The notes beneath the pieces were generated by a model. That model was not told the origin of the DNA and searched no databases. It saw only the letters and a list, made by a program, of their open reading frames with translations. Both the position numbers and the translations under genes were made by a program. From Vibrio orientalis CIP 102891 = ATCC 33934 (GTDB taxonomy: Bacteria > Pseudomonadota > Gammaproteobacteria > Enterobacterales > Vibrionaceae), in assembly GCF_000176235.1 (NCBI RefSeq), contig NZ_ACZV01000004.1:558001-622000 (forward strand): a stretch of 64,000 nt of DNA, written 5' to 3'. Of the stretch, positions 19,044-27,379 are shown piece by piece. Position 1 is the first letter of the stretch. Each line of letters starts with the position of its first letter.

Positions 19044-19526
19044 TTATACTAATTTGCTCACATTGATAGATGAAGTAGGGCACACTGCAACGCATGCTCC
19101 GCAACCTGTACATTCATCAAGGTCTATGTTCGGTTGTGCGACTTTACCGATTTCTAACTTAAATTGGATTGCCATGGTTTCGCACATGTCACCACAGCTT
19201 CGGCATTCGACATTTTGCTTTGCTAGACATCCTTCGGATATGCTTGCTTGAGCATTCCAAGGGTTATTTTGTTTAGGCTCAAATAACGACTCCGGACACA
19301 CCTGAGCGCATCCGTAACAAAAAGTACATTCACCACGTGAGAAGTCGACTTGAGGATAACCACCGTCACCATTAACAATGATGTTCGTTTCGCAATTTTC
19401 AGTACACTTTCCGCAACGAGTACACAATTCGGTGAATTGAGTGCTGTTTGCAAGCCACGGTAAACGGATAGTATTATCGTCAACTGTACGTTTTGAAAAA
19501 AAGCGTCTTTTGGATAGGTCTACCAC
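19044..19526 (-). CDS. napF: Ferredoxin-type protein NapF (GTG start preferred)
   Basis: NapF is an iron-sulfur protein thought to help mature NapA. It carries three CxxCxxCxxxC clusters (CTRCGKCTENC, CTFCYGCAQVC, CTGCGACVAVC) and an extra cysteine-rich segment, CRSCGDMC. The longest frame begins with TTG at 19538. The GTG at 19526 yields MVDLSKRRFF, the usual family beginning, and is preceded by GGTGAG, so I use 19526 (160 residues). First gene of napFDABC; divergent from narQ. Confidence 0.88.
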   Translation of the reverse strand: MVDLSKRRFFSKRTVDDNTIRLPWLANSTQFTELCTRCGKCTENCETNIIVNGDGGYPQVDFSRGECTFCYGCAQVCPESLFEPKQNNPWNAQASISEGCLAKQNVECRSCGDMCETMAIQFKLEIGKVAQPNIDLDECTGCGACVAVCPTSSINVSKLV

Positions 19527-19630
19527 TATCTCACCCAAACTTGTTAGCTATTGTAATCTTGGATAAATGATTGTTCATAACCTGTCATTTATCCATATAT
19601 AAATTGTAGTTTTTGAAATATTTCGATAAA

Positions 19631-19646
19631 TACCCCCTAGGGGGTA
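19631..19646. promoter_or_regulatory. NarP/NarL-type 7-2-7 binding site
   Basis: TACCCCC-TA-GGGGGTA is a perfect inverted repeat with the 7-2-7 arrangement of NarP sites. Each heptamer differs from TACYYMT at only its last base. It lies in the napF-narQ intergenic region, about 105-120 bases from the napF start. The regulator NarP is encoded next door. Confidence 0.75.
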
Positions 19647-19660
19647 ATTGCCGATGAAAG

Positions 19661-19674
19661 TTGTTTTAGATCAA
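19661..19674. promoter_or_regulatory. FNR-like site
   Basis: TTGTT-TTAG-ATCAA matches the FNR consensus TTGAT-N4-ATCAA with one mismatch. It lies 29 bases (centre to centre) further from napF than the NarP-type palindrome, the same order as in the E. coli napF promoter. Confidence 0.6.
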
Positions 19675-19769
19675 TAAACTTACAGCGAAGTGATCACATA
19701 TTGTCGCGCTAATTGATTATAAGCTTAGTATGTAAACAACAAATTTGTTTGAAGGTGTTAAAAAATCAC

Positions 19770-21503
19770 ATGTTAAAGAATGTGAAAAGCTCAGTAACAA
19801 CGACAATTGCTAAGGCAATGATATGCATTTTGTTGCTCTCAGTGGCGACGACAAGCTTCGCGATCTTCATGTTGGCGTCTAGCTTAAATGATGCCGAAGC
19901 GGTTAACGTCGCAGGTTCGATGCGAATGCAAAGTTATCGCCTCGCGTATGATATACAGTCTGAATCTCACGATTATGAATCTCATATTGTGATGTTTGAG
20001 CATTCCATTTACTCACCTTCAATGAAGGCGCTACAACATTGGGTAGTACCTGAAGACATCACCCACGATTACTACAGTTTGATCACTCGTTGGCACGAGC
20101 TGAAACTGGTCCTTAAAGGAGACGATAGAGATCGTTATTTGGAGCTAGTAGAAGGGTTTGTTAACCAAATCGATGCGTTTGTGTTTAAGCTGCAAGACTT
20201 TTCGGAAACCAAGTTGATCTCACTCGCTTGGGTTGGGGGCTTAGGATTAGGTTTCGTTCTCTTAATCAGTATTTTTGTTGTGCACTACACGCGTAAACAT
20301 GTCGTCACTCCTTTGAACTCATTAGTTCTAGCAAGTGAGCAAATTCAAGCTCGCTCATTTGATGTTCAGCTCAATATCTCTAGCGAAAATGAGATGGGCG
20401 TGTTAGCCAAAGCGTTCAACAACATGGCGCGTGATTTAGGCAACCTTTATCGAGGTCTTGAGCAAGCAGTCAACGAAAAAACCCACAAACTGCAAAACGC
20501 TAATGATTCCTTGCGTGTATTATATCAATCCTCACAAGAGCTAACGGCTTCAAGAATTACGCAAGATAACTTCTCAGCAATCTTAAAACATATTGTTAGC
20601 TTAGAAGGTATTTCTGCCGCTAGACTGGAAATCAATGAAGTAGGTGAAAAACCTATTTTGATCTCTGAAGGTGAGGCGTGTCGAAACTGTAAAAAGAGTT
20701 GTAGTAGTCAGAAACTCGCTTTAGATGGTCTTGAGCTTGGAACGCTCTATTGGAAGGTATCGCTACCATGTCCAGATCAAGCATTGATTGACAACTTTGT
20801 ACAGATCTTATCGCGTGCGGTATATTATAACCAAGCCCAGCGCCAAGCTGAACAGCTGCTTGTAATGGAAGAGCGTGCGACAATCGCCCGCGAACTGCAT
20901 GACTCTTTAGCGCAAGCGTTGTCATACTTAAAGATACAAGTCTCTTTGTTAAAAAGAGGGATGAGCAAGCTACCAGATTCACCGGCATTACAGAAAACTT
21001 CACCTGTGTTGGCGGAACTGGATACGGGGTTGTCTGCGGCTTATACGCAATTGCGTGAATTGCTGACGACGTTTAGATTGTCGATTCAAGAAGGTAGCTT
21101 TGGTACCGCACTTCATAGTATGACCGAGCAGCTCTCCGATCAGACTGATGCGGAGATCAAGCTCAATAACCAGTTGTCGTCTATTGAACTTGAGACAAAC
21201 CAGCAAGTACACTTGTTACAGCTGATACGCGAAGCGGCAACCAATGCGATAAAACATGCGCAAGCGAAACATATAGAAATAGAGTGCGACGAAACAGAAA
21301 CTCATGTCCAAGTCTCAGTAAAAGACGATGGGGTTGGCTTCGATACTAAATTAGAAAAAGCGAATCATTACGGACTGAGTATCATGCAAGAGCGTGCCTC
21401 AAGGCTTAACGGTAAGCTAACTATCACAGCGAGTGAAAATCAAGGCTGTGCGGTCTATTTAAAGTACCCAAAAATTAAGGATTCAAACATTGACAAAGTG
21501 TAG
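19770..21503 (+). CDS. narQ: Nitrate/nitrite sensor histidine kinase NarQ
   Basis: This 577-residue (from ATG 19770) membrane kinase senses periplasmic nitrate or nitrite and phosphorylates NarP. The first helix is followed by the P-box nitrate-binding stretch VNVAGSMRMQSYRLAYDIQ (about residues 45-63). A second helix (about 150-172), a HAMP domain, a cysteine-containing central region (CRNCKKSC), the HisKA_3 H-box ERATIARELHDSLAQALSYL and a HATPase domain ending VKDDGVGFD follow. An in-frame TTG/ATG extension to 19713 exists, but the 19770 start gives the standard N-terminus. It overlaps narP by 14 bases. Confidence 0.92.
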   Translation: MLKNVKSSVTTTIAKAMICILLLSVATTSFAIFMLASSLNDAEAVNVAGSMRMQSYRLAYDIQSESHDYESHIVMFEHSIYSPSMKALQHWVVPEDITHDYYSLITRWHELKLVLKGDDRDRYLELVEGFVNQIDAFVFKLQDFSETKLISLAWVGGLGLGFVLLISIFVVHYTRKHVVTPLNSLVLASEQIQARSFDVQLNISSENEMGVLAKAFNNMARDLGNLYRGLEQAVNEKTHKLQNANDSLRVLYQSSQELTASRITQDNFSAILKHIVSLEGISAARLEINEVGEKPILISEGEACRNCKKSCSSQKLALDGLELGTLYWKVSLPCPDQALIDNFVQILSRAVYYNQAQRQAEQLLVMEERATIARELHDSLAQALSYLKIQVSLLKRGMSKLPDSPALQKTSPVLAELDTGLSAAYTQLRELLTTFRLSIQEGSFGTALHSMTEQLSDQTDAEIKLNNQLSSIELETNQQVHLLQLIREAATNAIKHAQAKHIEIECDETETHVQVSVKDDGVGFDTKLEKANHYGLSIMQERASRLNGKLTITASENQGCAVYLKYPKIKDSNIDKV

Positions 21504-22122
21504 AGTGTTATTGGTCGATGACCATCCATTAATGCGACGTGGTATCAATCAGTTATTAAGCTTCGAAGATGAGTTCGAAGTCGTTGCCGAAGCAAGCAAT
21601 GGTACGGATGCTGTCGCCCAAAACCATGAACATAAACCAGACCTAATTCTACTCGATTTAAATATGAAGGGGATGTCAGGCTTAGACACACTTAACGCTT
21701 TGCGCGCCGATGAATGTGATGCAACTATCGTTATCCTTACGGTTTCAGATAGCCCAGCAGATATCGAAGCGATCGTTAAAGCAGGCGCTGATGGCTACTT
21801 GCTTAAAGACACAGAGCCTGATGAACTGATTGATTTACTGAAAGATTCGTTACGCGGTAACAAGGCATACAGTCAAGAAGTGGCAACTTACTTGGCTGAA
21901 CGTGAAAACACAAGCAGTGTATTTGACGAGCTAACTGATCGTGAAATGCAGATACTGAAAGAAGTCGCGAAAGGCCTGCGAAACAAACAAATTGCAGATA
22001 CTTTGTTCATTTCGGAGTCGACAGTTAAAGTACATATGAAGAGCCTTCTCAAGAAGCTTCAGGTACCGTCACGTACTGCAGCAACAGTACTTTACCTAGA
22101 GCGCTATGGTGAGATGAAGTGA
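21490..22122 (+). CDS. narP: Response regulator NarP (TTG start)
   Basis: This 210-residue NarL-family regulator is the partner of NarQ. The receiver domain opens VLLVDDHPLMRRGINQLL; the phospho-acceptor is the Asp of LILLDLNMKG. A LuxR-type helix-turn-helix (LTDREMQILKEVAKGLRNKQIADTLFISESTVKVHMKSLL) ends the protein. The start is TTG at 21490 with AAGGA eight bases upstream. The next in-frame GTG at 21505 would cut into the first receiver strand. Expected to bind the 7-2-7 palindrome upstream of napF. Confidence 0.93.
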   Translation: MTKCRVLLVDDHPLMRRGINQLLSFEDEFEVVAEASNGTDAVAQNHEHKPDLILLDLNMKGMSGLDTLNALRADECDATIVILTVSDSPADIEAIVKAGADGYLLKDTEPDELIDLLKDSLRGNKAYSQEVATYLAERENTSSVFDELTDREMQILKEVAKGLRNKQIADTLFISESTVKVHMKSLLKKLQVPSRTAATVLYLERYGEMK

Positions 22123-22142
22123 TCTTCTAGCTAGCAACAAAT

Positions 22143-22172
22143 AAAAAGGGAGCTCAAACGAGCTCCCTTTTT
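22143..22172. terminator. Bidirectional rho-independent terminator
   Basis: AAAAAGGGAGCTC and GAGCTCCCTTTTT flank a short AAAC loop between the convergent narP and dcuC genes. It is symmetrical, with A- and T-runs on both sides. Confidence 0.92.
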
Positions 22173-22191
22173 GTATGGGTAGATATAGATA

Positions 22192-23559
22192 CTATGCCGT
22201 CATCGGAACAAGCACTAAGGTACCAAAGATAACCGTAATCAAACCACATACTACAGGTACAGAGGTACGTTTTACGACTTCAAACGGGCTGATTTTACCC
22301 ATACCAGAAGTGGCAACCACAACGCCGGATACTGGTGAAATAGTACGACCTAGGTTAGATGCCTGTAGCATTGGAATAATTAGGAATGCAGGGTTTAGTC
22401 CCATCTTCGCAGCCAAAGAAGGCGCTAGTTCAACGAAAGCATAGAACGGTGCGTTACCTGAACCTGTTGCAATCGCCGCAGCAACTGTTAGACCAGTGAG
22501 GATAAGCATTAGAGCGATACCACCAGCACCGGCCGTTTCAGCAAGGTGCAGCAAGTTATCGATCGCGCCAATTGACATAAGACCTTGAGCGAACACACCA
22601 GCAGCGACTAATAGCATTACCACGCCTTTAAAAGCATCCGCCATACCTTGATAACACGATTCAAGATCCGCGAGCGTCTTTTCACCGTCAAAGCGTTTAA
22701 CGACAAAGTCAGTTAGGGCACCAATAAAGATAGATAGTACAACAATAGTGTAGATATCGAGTTTCAGGCCAGGGATAGTGCGGCCGTTAAATAGAAATAC
22801 ACCGATGATTGGAAGGAAAGGCAGTACAGCATAGAAAGCGGGCGCGTTTACTTCGATCTCAGAAACGTCGACGCGCTCCATTGGTGAGTTGTCTTTCTTA
22901 TCTAAGTACTTGTTCCAGAAGAAGGCCGCAACCGCCATTACGATGATCGCACAGATAGAAACCGGCAATACGGTTTGTACCGCAAAGACATCAAGGTCTA
23001 GGCCTGATTTCTCTGCTGCGATCACAACGTCACCTGATGTTGGCGAAAGGATGATCGCTGCAGGTGAAGCACACACCGCGACTGCTGCAGGGCGAGAAAT
23101 GCCCATTGCTGTCATCATTGGGAATAGTGTCGCCATCAAGAGTACACCCAGACCCGTAGCTGAACTCACGGCAAGAGACATAAGACAAGCAACGATATAA
23201 GCTGCAACTAGCAGGACATAAGGCGACTTGATAACAGATAAAGGCTTAGAAAACTGCTTAACAACGACATTGTTTGCGCCAATATGAGTCATGTAAGAAG
23301 CGAAACCGCAAAGTAACATGATTTGCATACCTAGACCGCCACCACGGTACTGAAGCATGTATTTTACGTATTCTAGCGCGTCGGTGAAAAGGTTACCGGT
23401 TGAGGCTACTTTTGAAGGGAGAACGGTGTGACCAATAAGGCCCGTTAAAATAAGAAGTAGCACACCTGCCGTGAGTAGAACACCGGCTGGTTTGTAGCCC
23501 TTAACAATGAAGTAACCGACGGCAACCGTCACTGCTAACCCGATTAAGAGTTCCAGCAT
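22192..23559 (-). CDS. dcuC: Anaerobic C4-dicarboxylate transporter DcuC
   Basis: This 455-residue inner-membrane carrier of the DcuC family exports succinate, or exchanges C4-dicarboxylates, during anaerobic growth. The sequence is almost wholly hydrophobic, with about 12 segments. The family-typical SSATGLGVLLMATLFPMM and ASPAAIILSPTSGDVVIAAEKSG stretches lie in the first half, and the ATGSGNAPFYAFVELAP stretch in the second. Its position beside the nitrate regulators suits an anaerobic role, although no clear FNR site was found in the 250-base upstream region. Confidence 0.88.
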   Translation of the reverse strand: MLELLIGLAVTVAVGYFIVKGYKPAGVLLTAGVLLLILTGLIGHTVLPSKVASTGNLFTDALEYVKYMLQYRGGGLGMQIMLLCGFASYMTHIGANNVVVKQFSKPLSVIKSPYVLLVAAYIVACLMSLAVSSATGLGVLLMATLFPMMTAMGISRPAAVAVCASPAAIILSPTSGDVVIAAEKSGLDLDVFAVQTVLPVSICAIIVMAVAAFFWNKYLDKKDNSPMERVDVSEIEVNAPAFYAVLPFLPIIGVFLFNGRTIPGLKLDIYTIVVLSIFIGALTDFVVKRFDGEKTLADLESCYQGMADAFKGVVMLLVAAGVFAQGLMSIGAIDNLLHLAETAGAGGIALMLILTGLTVAAAIATGSGNAPFYAFVELAPSLAAKMGLNPAFLIIPMLQASNLGRTISPVSGVVVATSGMGKISPFEVVKRTSVPVVCGLITVIFGTLVLVPMTA

Positions 23560-23812
23560 AGAAATATCCTCAACTAATAAAAAATATAAAGAAACTGTTT
23601 CAAACTATGACAAAGAATGTACAGAATTCTATGCTGTCCGACGAGGCTAAGTTGAGCTTCCGATGATCTAGAGCAATAAAATGAGTTAGGTATTAAATCT
23701 AGTGAAACATCTTGTATTTATATGGTTTTACAGATGTTAAATATAATGCAAAGGGAGCCGTAGGAAGTTTTAAATAGATCAAATCTTTGGAAATGGTCGT
23801 TCTACGCTCAAC

Positions 23813-24658
23813 TTATCGAGACGAACCGATATAGATAGAGGTTGGGTCACCAAGTGACGCGAGATCATTGCATTCATCGCGATATACAGCCTCAAGAGGC
23901 TCTGGCATGGCTAGATGATATCCTTGGTACATATCAACGTTCAGTGAGCGCATAACCGTTAACTGCTCTTGCGTTTCAATGCCTTCTACGACGACAAGAG
24001 ATCCTAATTTTTTCGCTAGCTTCAATCCAGAAAGCAAAGCGAACTGATCGCCATCCATATAAGAAAGCAATAACGAACGATCGATCTTTAAAATATTCGG
24101 TCTAAGTCGTTCAACACGTTCACGGTTTGATGCCTCAACACCGAAGTCATCAACTGCAATATTAAACTGACTGTCGTTCAATTTTCTCATCGCATTGGCA
24201 AGGCTTTGTTCATTATCAGCTTCAAGTTCAACGACTTCCATTACAATCTGGTTGTTGTTGATCCCTAAAGATCGCAATCGTTGGGCAAGCAAGCTTGTAT
24301 CGATGTTTTCTAGCGCTAGATACTCGCCAGCAGAAGGCAACACGTTCAAAAAGAGCTGTAAATGTCGATATTTAGACCTTGAGAAGTTTCGAATATGAAT
24401 AACGCGGCTTAATCGCTCAACATTGATTTTGTCATCGAAGGAGGTCTCATCGGAATGGAAGAAGAGATCTGGTCTGACACAGCCATTCTGCGCATGACGG
24501 ATACGCACTAGCGCCTCTACACCGATGATTTGATTGGCAGTATTAAAGATGGGCTGAAAAACGCTATGTAGAGTCAGTTCCTTGTATTGGCCAACATATT
24601 GGAAATCATCATTGATAGAAAGACAGTCAACAAACTGTTGCTGCGTTGAGAGAATCAT
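23813..24658 (-). CDS. EAL-domain c-di-GMP phosphodiesterase candidate
   Basis: This 281-residue stand-alone EAL protein has no signal peptide or membrane helix. Catalytic landmarks are present: the EAL signature as EALVRI, the metal-binding Glu of MEVVELE, DDFG in IAVDDFGVEASN (loop 6 differs from the usual DDFGTGYS), the lysine of ILKIDRS, the Glu of VVVEGIET and the terminal YQGYHLAMP. Activity is therefore plausible, with loop 6 unusual. It is monocistronic, with a 9-base inverted repeat 56-83 bases upstream of its start. Confidence 0.85.
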   Translation of the reverse strand: MILSTQQQFVDCLSINDDFQYVGQYKELTLHSVFQPIFNTANQIIGVEALVRIRHAQNGCVRPDLFFHSDETSFDDKINVERLSRVIHIRNFSRSKYRHLQLFLNVLPSAGEYLALENIDTSLLAQRLRSLGINNNQIVMEVVELEADNEQSLANAMRKLNDSQFNIAVDDFGVEASNRERVERLRPNILKIDRSLLLSYMDGDQFALLSGLKLAKKLGSLVVVEGIETQEQLTVMRSLNVDMYQGYHLAMPEPLEAVYRDECNDLASLGDPTSIYIGSSR

Positions 24659-24713
24659 ATTTACTTCCGACCTCTATTGACTAATGCACTTTTCAGAACG
24701 CTGTGATGCAAAC

Positions 24714-24741
24714 TTATGTCATGATATTGACTATGACATAA
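24714..24741. promoter_or_regulatory. Perfect 9-base inverted repeat upstream of the EAL gene
   Basis: TTATGTCAT and ATGACATAA are separated by ten bases and centred about 70 bases before the EAL gene start. This is the geometry of a dimeric regulator site spanning two helical turns. The regulator was not identified. Confidence 0.45.
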
Positions 24742-25035
24742 ATTTGTCAATATCCATGACACCTTAACTCAAAGAATTAATTTCATTTCGGTAAAGACTT
24801 GGCAATACCATATTAAATTTCAGCTAATTACGTTGATGATTAAGTTGATAGTTAGACATTAAGCCGTAAGATTTTATCTTTTTTAACTCGAAATGGTAGT
24901 AAGGGGGGCTATCTTGCGTCCATTTCGGGAGGAGCCTCTCATCCTCCCAATGACGAAAGTCGTACTGCAAGCGTAATTTGAGGACTGGACTGAGAAAACA
25001 ACGTTGAATTCCAACTAGGGGAGGCTCAAAGGGGG
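24742..25035. other. Gap with a GC-rich hairpin, no gene recognised
   Basis: No convincing ORF with a ribosome site. The left part is AT-rich. At 24927-24948, GGGAGGA and TCCTCCC form a perfect 7-base stem with an 8-base loop, flanked by TTTCG and CGAAA, which could close an outer stem. A non-coding RNA is possible, but no promoter or terminator was assigned. Confidence 0.3.
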
Positions 25036-25686
25036 TTAACTCAATTGAATGACTGAGTAAAGTTGGATGTATTTACGGACTAGCTGACGATCCGTTGCTC
25101 TTTTTAGAGGGTGCGTAAACTTAACAAAGTAAGGGCTTAGCTTGAAATGCTCTTCGAGTGATAAAGCCAGTTGAGATTCGCTTTCATACAGAGAGATACC
25201 TTGAGTGCGGTATTCATCAATTTCATCTGGAAGCTCACCCGTCCACCAATGAAGTAACTCTCGACTCTGTTTACTACGCGTAATCCAGTGATCAGTAAGT
25301 AATAGCAGAAGGTCATTAGGTTGAACCGCAAAGCCATATTCTTCTTGCCACTGCGCAACTGTTTTAAACAGCTTTTTACGGCAAGAAGGCCCGGCACTTA
25401 CAAGGTGCGAAGTTAAGATCCAGACAGTGCCAATATCTGAACTGACGCGATAGTGATGTGGGAGATCGGACGCTTGAGGGGTATCTAAGGGTTTGTAGTC
25501 ATAATCGTGGCCAAACTCATTCAAGGTTCTAGATAGCCTACGTGCAAACGCCAACCCCAAATGGTGTTCGCTCATTCCTTTATTGTGAATCGTTGGGTAG
25601 TGCTTTTCACACAACACCATGCAGTCAGCCTGAAATTCATTAACACTCTGAACTAGCACATCCAATAACAAGATCCATCTCTCCAT
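25036..25686 (-). CDS. Uncharacterised cytosolic protein, 216 residues
   Basis: I do not recognise this family. From ATG 25686 (MERWILLLDVLVQSVNEF) it encodes 216 residues; the longer frame to 25716 adds ten residues without a better ribosome site. It is soluble, without signal or membrane helix, with an N-terminal helical region, a conserved-looking SEHHLGLAFARRLSRTL segment, a middle part with GTVWILTSHLVSAGPSCRKKLF and a C-terminal helical part. It is divergent from the DUF2164 gene (88 bases between starts). Codon use looks like that of its neighbours, so it is probably a resident Vibrio gene. Confidence 0.65.
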   Translation of the reverse strand: MERWILLLDVLVQSVNEFQADCMVLCEKHYPTIHNKGMSEHHLGLAFARRLSRTLNEFGHDYDYKPLDTPQASDLPHHYRVSSDIGTVWILTSHLVSAGPSCRKKLFKTVAQWQEEYGFAVQPNDLLLLLTDHWITRSKQSRELLHWWTGELPDEIDEYRTQGISLYESESQLALSLEEHFKLSPYFVKFTHPLKRATDRQLVRKYIQLYSVIQLS

Positions 25687-25774
25687 AATGAGCAATATGC
25701 GCGAATAGCGTAACACGCGTATGATAACTTTCGTTACACTTAATCGATTAAAATATGAGGAGCTTTAGGGGTTT

Positions 25775-26023
25775 ATGTCGAAGATTGAATTCACGTCACA
25801 ACAAAAACAAGCGATGTCGCGCGAGCTGCAACGTTACCTAGAAGATGAGCTTGATGTGGAGATTGGTCAATTTGATGCTGATTTCTTGCTTGATTTCATT
25901 ACCAATAAGTTTGGTCCCGCTTTTTACAATCAGGGCCTGTCCGATGCAGAGACGATTATGCAGCGAAAGATCGTTGATATTGCCGATGAGCTCTATGAAA
26001 TAGAACAGCCAAGTGATTTTTAA
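25775..26023 (+). CDS. DUF2164 family protein
   Basis: This 82-residue soluble protein is of the DUF2164 type: an N-terminal helix IEFTSQQKQAMSRELQRYLEDEL, then the acidic EIGQFDADFLLDFITNKFGPAFYNQGLSDA motif typical of the family. It is highly acidic, and its function is unknown. It is a solo gene with its own upstream region between two divergent or unrelated units. Confidence 0.8.
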   Translation: MSKIEFTSQQKQAMSRELQRYLEDELDVEIGQFDADFLLDFITNKFGPAFYNQGLSDAETIMQRKIVDIADELYEIEQPSDF

Positions 26024-26175
26024 CGGGCCAAAAAAGTTTCTTCAAATTTTTTGAACGACTTCATCGAGTGAAGAATATTTCACTAATGTAAAGAATGGTA
26101 AATAATCTGTTGCAACGAAAAAGAGATATGTACTCTAAATAATAACAAGAGTCATTTAATCACTAGGGCTTACAA

Positions 26176-26715
26176 ATGGAATCAGAAGTAAAAAACTACA
26201 ATGTATTTGCGCGCGCCATTCATTGGCTATCCGCAATAGTTGTCATTGGTATGTTTGCGGTTGGTTTGTGGATGGTTGATCTTTCCTACTACAGTGAATG
26301 GTACCGAACTGCGCCACACTGGCATAAGTCTATTGGAGTACTATTAGCTGCTTTGACTCTATTTAGGTTTGTATGGAAATTTGTTACGCCGTCACCTGAA
26401 GTTGAAGGGAAAAGCTATGAGGTGGTTGGGGCGAAACTGGCTCACCTTGTCATGTATGTAATTCTGCTTGCCTTACCGATCTCTGGTTACCTTATTTCTA
26501 CCGAAGATGGTCGAGGAATCGATGTCTTTGACTGGTTTACTGTTCCTGGCCTTGGTGCTCTGATTGAAGGTCAAGCAGATTTGGCTGGACAGATCCATTT
26601 TTATGCAGCTTGGGCGCTAATTATTATTGCTGCCGTCCATGCTATAGCAGCTTTAAAACACCACTTTATTAATAAAGACAACACGCTACGCAAGATGATA
26701 GGAGCTTCAAAATGA
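26176..26715 (+). CDS. Cytochrome b561 family protein
   Basis: This 179-residue inner-membrane dihaem cytochrome b has four helices. Paired histidines suitable for haem sit in the first helix (FARAIHWLSA), in PHWHKSIGVLLA, and in the third and fourth helices (LAHLVMYVILLALPISGYL; IHFYAAWALIIIAAVHAIAALKHHF). It is like YceJ of E. coli. It overlaps the YceI gene by four bases (ATGA); this b561-YceI pair is common in gamma-proteobacteria. The likely role is electron transfer from the quinone pool to periplasmic acceptors, or support of YceI ligand binding; the details are not known. Confidence 0.9.
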   Translation: MESEVKNYNVFARAIHWLSAIVVIGMFAVGLWMVDLSYYSEWYRTAPHWHKSIGVLLAALTLFRFVWKFVTPSPEVEGKSYEVVGAKLAHLVMYVILLALPISGYLISTEDGRGIDVFDWFTVPGLGALIEGQADLAGQIHFYAAWALIIIAAVHAIAALKHHFINKDNTLRKMIGASK

Positions 26716-27281
26716 AAAAAACGTTATTTGCTACCGGATTAGCAATGGTGATGGCATTACCATTTGGTGCAAGCGCGGCGGATTACATGATCGATACAAA
26801 GGGTGCTCATGCTTCAGTGAACTTCAAAGTAAGTCACTTGGGCTACAGCTTCATCAAAGGTCGATTCAATACATTTGATGGTGAGTTTTCATACGACCCT
26901 GCAAACGTATCAGCATCAAAAGTAATGGTGAATGTAGACACAACAAGCCTAGATTCAAACCATGCAGAACGTGACAAACATATTCGTAGCTCAGACTTTA
27001 TTGATGCGTCTAAGTTCTCTACTGCAACCTTCACAAGTACAAGTGTTGTAGACAAGGGTGAAGGCAAACTAGAGGTTAACGGTGACCTAAATCTTCATGG
27101 CGTAACAAAGCCAATTACTATTGACGCGACGTTTATCGGTGCAGGCCAAGACCCTTGGGGTGGTGAGCGCGCTGGTTTTATCGGTACGACTCGTCTAGAG
27201 CTTGCTGATTTTGATATCGCGGTAATGGGCACTTCAAGCTATGTTGACATGGAACTGCATGTCGAAGGCATCAAGAAGTAA
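26712..27281 (+). CDS. YceI family periplasmic lipid-binding protein
   Basis: This 189-residue exported protein has a signal peptide of about 22 residues (MKKTLFATGLAMVMALPFGASA). The YceI fold is evident in YMIDTKGAHASVNFKVSHLG, SLDSNHAERDKHIRSSDFID and the LHGVTKPITIDATF block. YceI proteins bind isoprenoid or quinone-like lipids in a beta-barrel. It is translationally coupled to cytochrome b561 upstream and followed by a strong terminator, closing a two-gene operon. Confidence 0.92.
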   Translation: MKKTLFATGLAMVMALPFGASAADYMIDTKGAHASVNFKVSHLGYSFIKGRFNTFDGEFSYDPANVSASKVMVNVDTTSLDSNHAERDKHIRSSDFIDASKFSTATFTSTSVVDKGEGKLEVNGDLNLHGVTKPITIDATFIGAGQDPWGGERAGFIGTTRLELADFDIAVMGTSSYVDMELHVEGIKK

Positions 27282-27291
27282 AAACAAAAAT

Positions 27292-27318
27292 GCCCCCAAC
27301 CTAGGTTGGGGGCGTTTT
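27292..27318 (+). terminator. Rho-independent terminator after yceI
   Basis: The 22-base perfect palindrome GCCCCCAACC-TA-GGTTGGGGGC is followed by GTTTT. Confidence 0.9.
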
Positions 27319-27379
27319 GGTCAAGCGACTTATTTCCCGACCAAATTCTGAGCCATAGCGTTGTTAGCGTTTAGTATTA

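Noticed and set aside
23560..23812. FNR site upstream of dcuC
   Set aside because: The best match (TTTAA-N4-ATCAA) is too weak to call.
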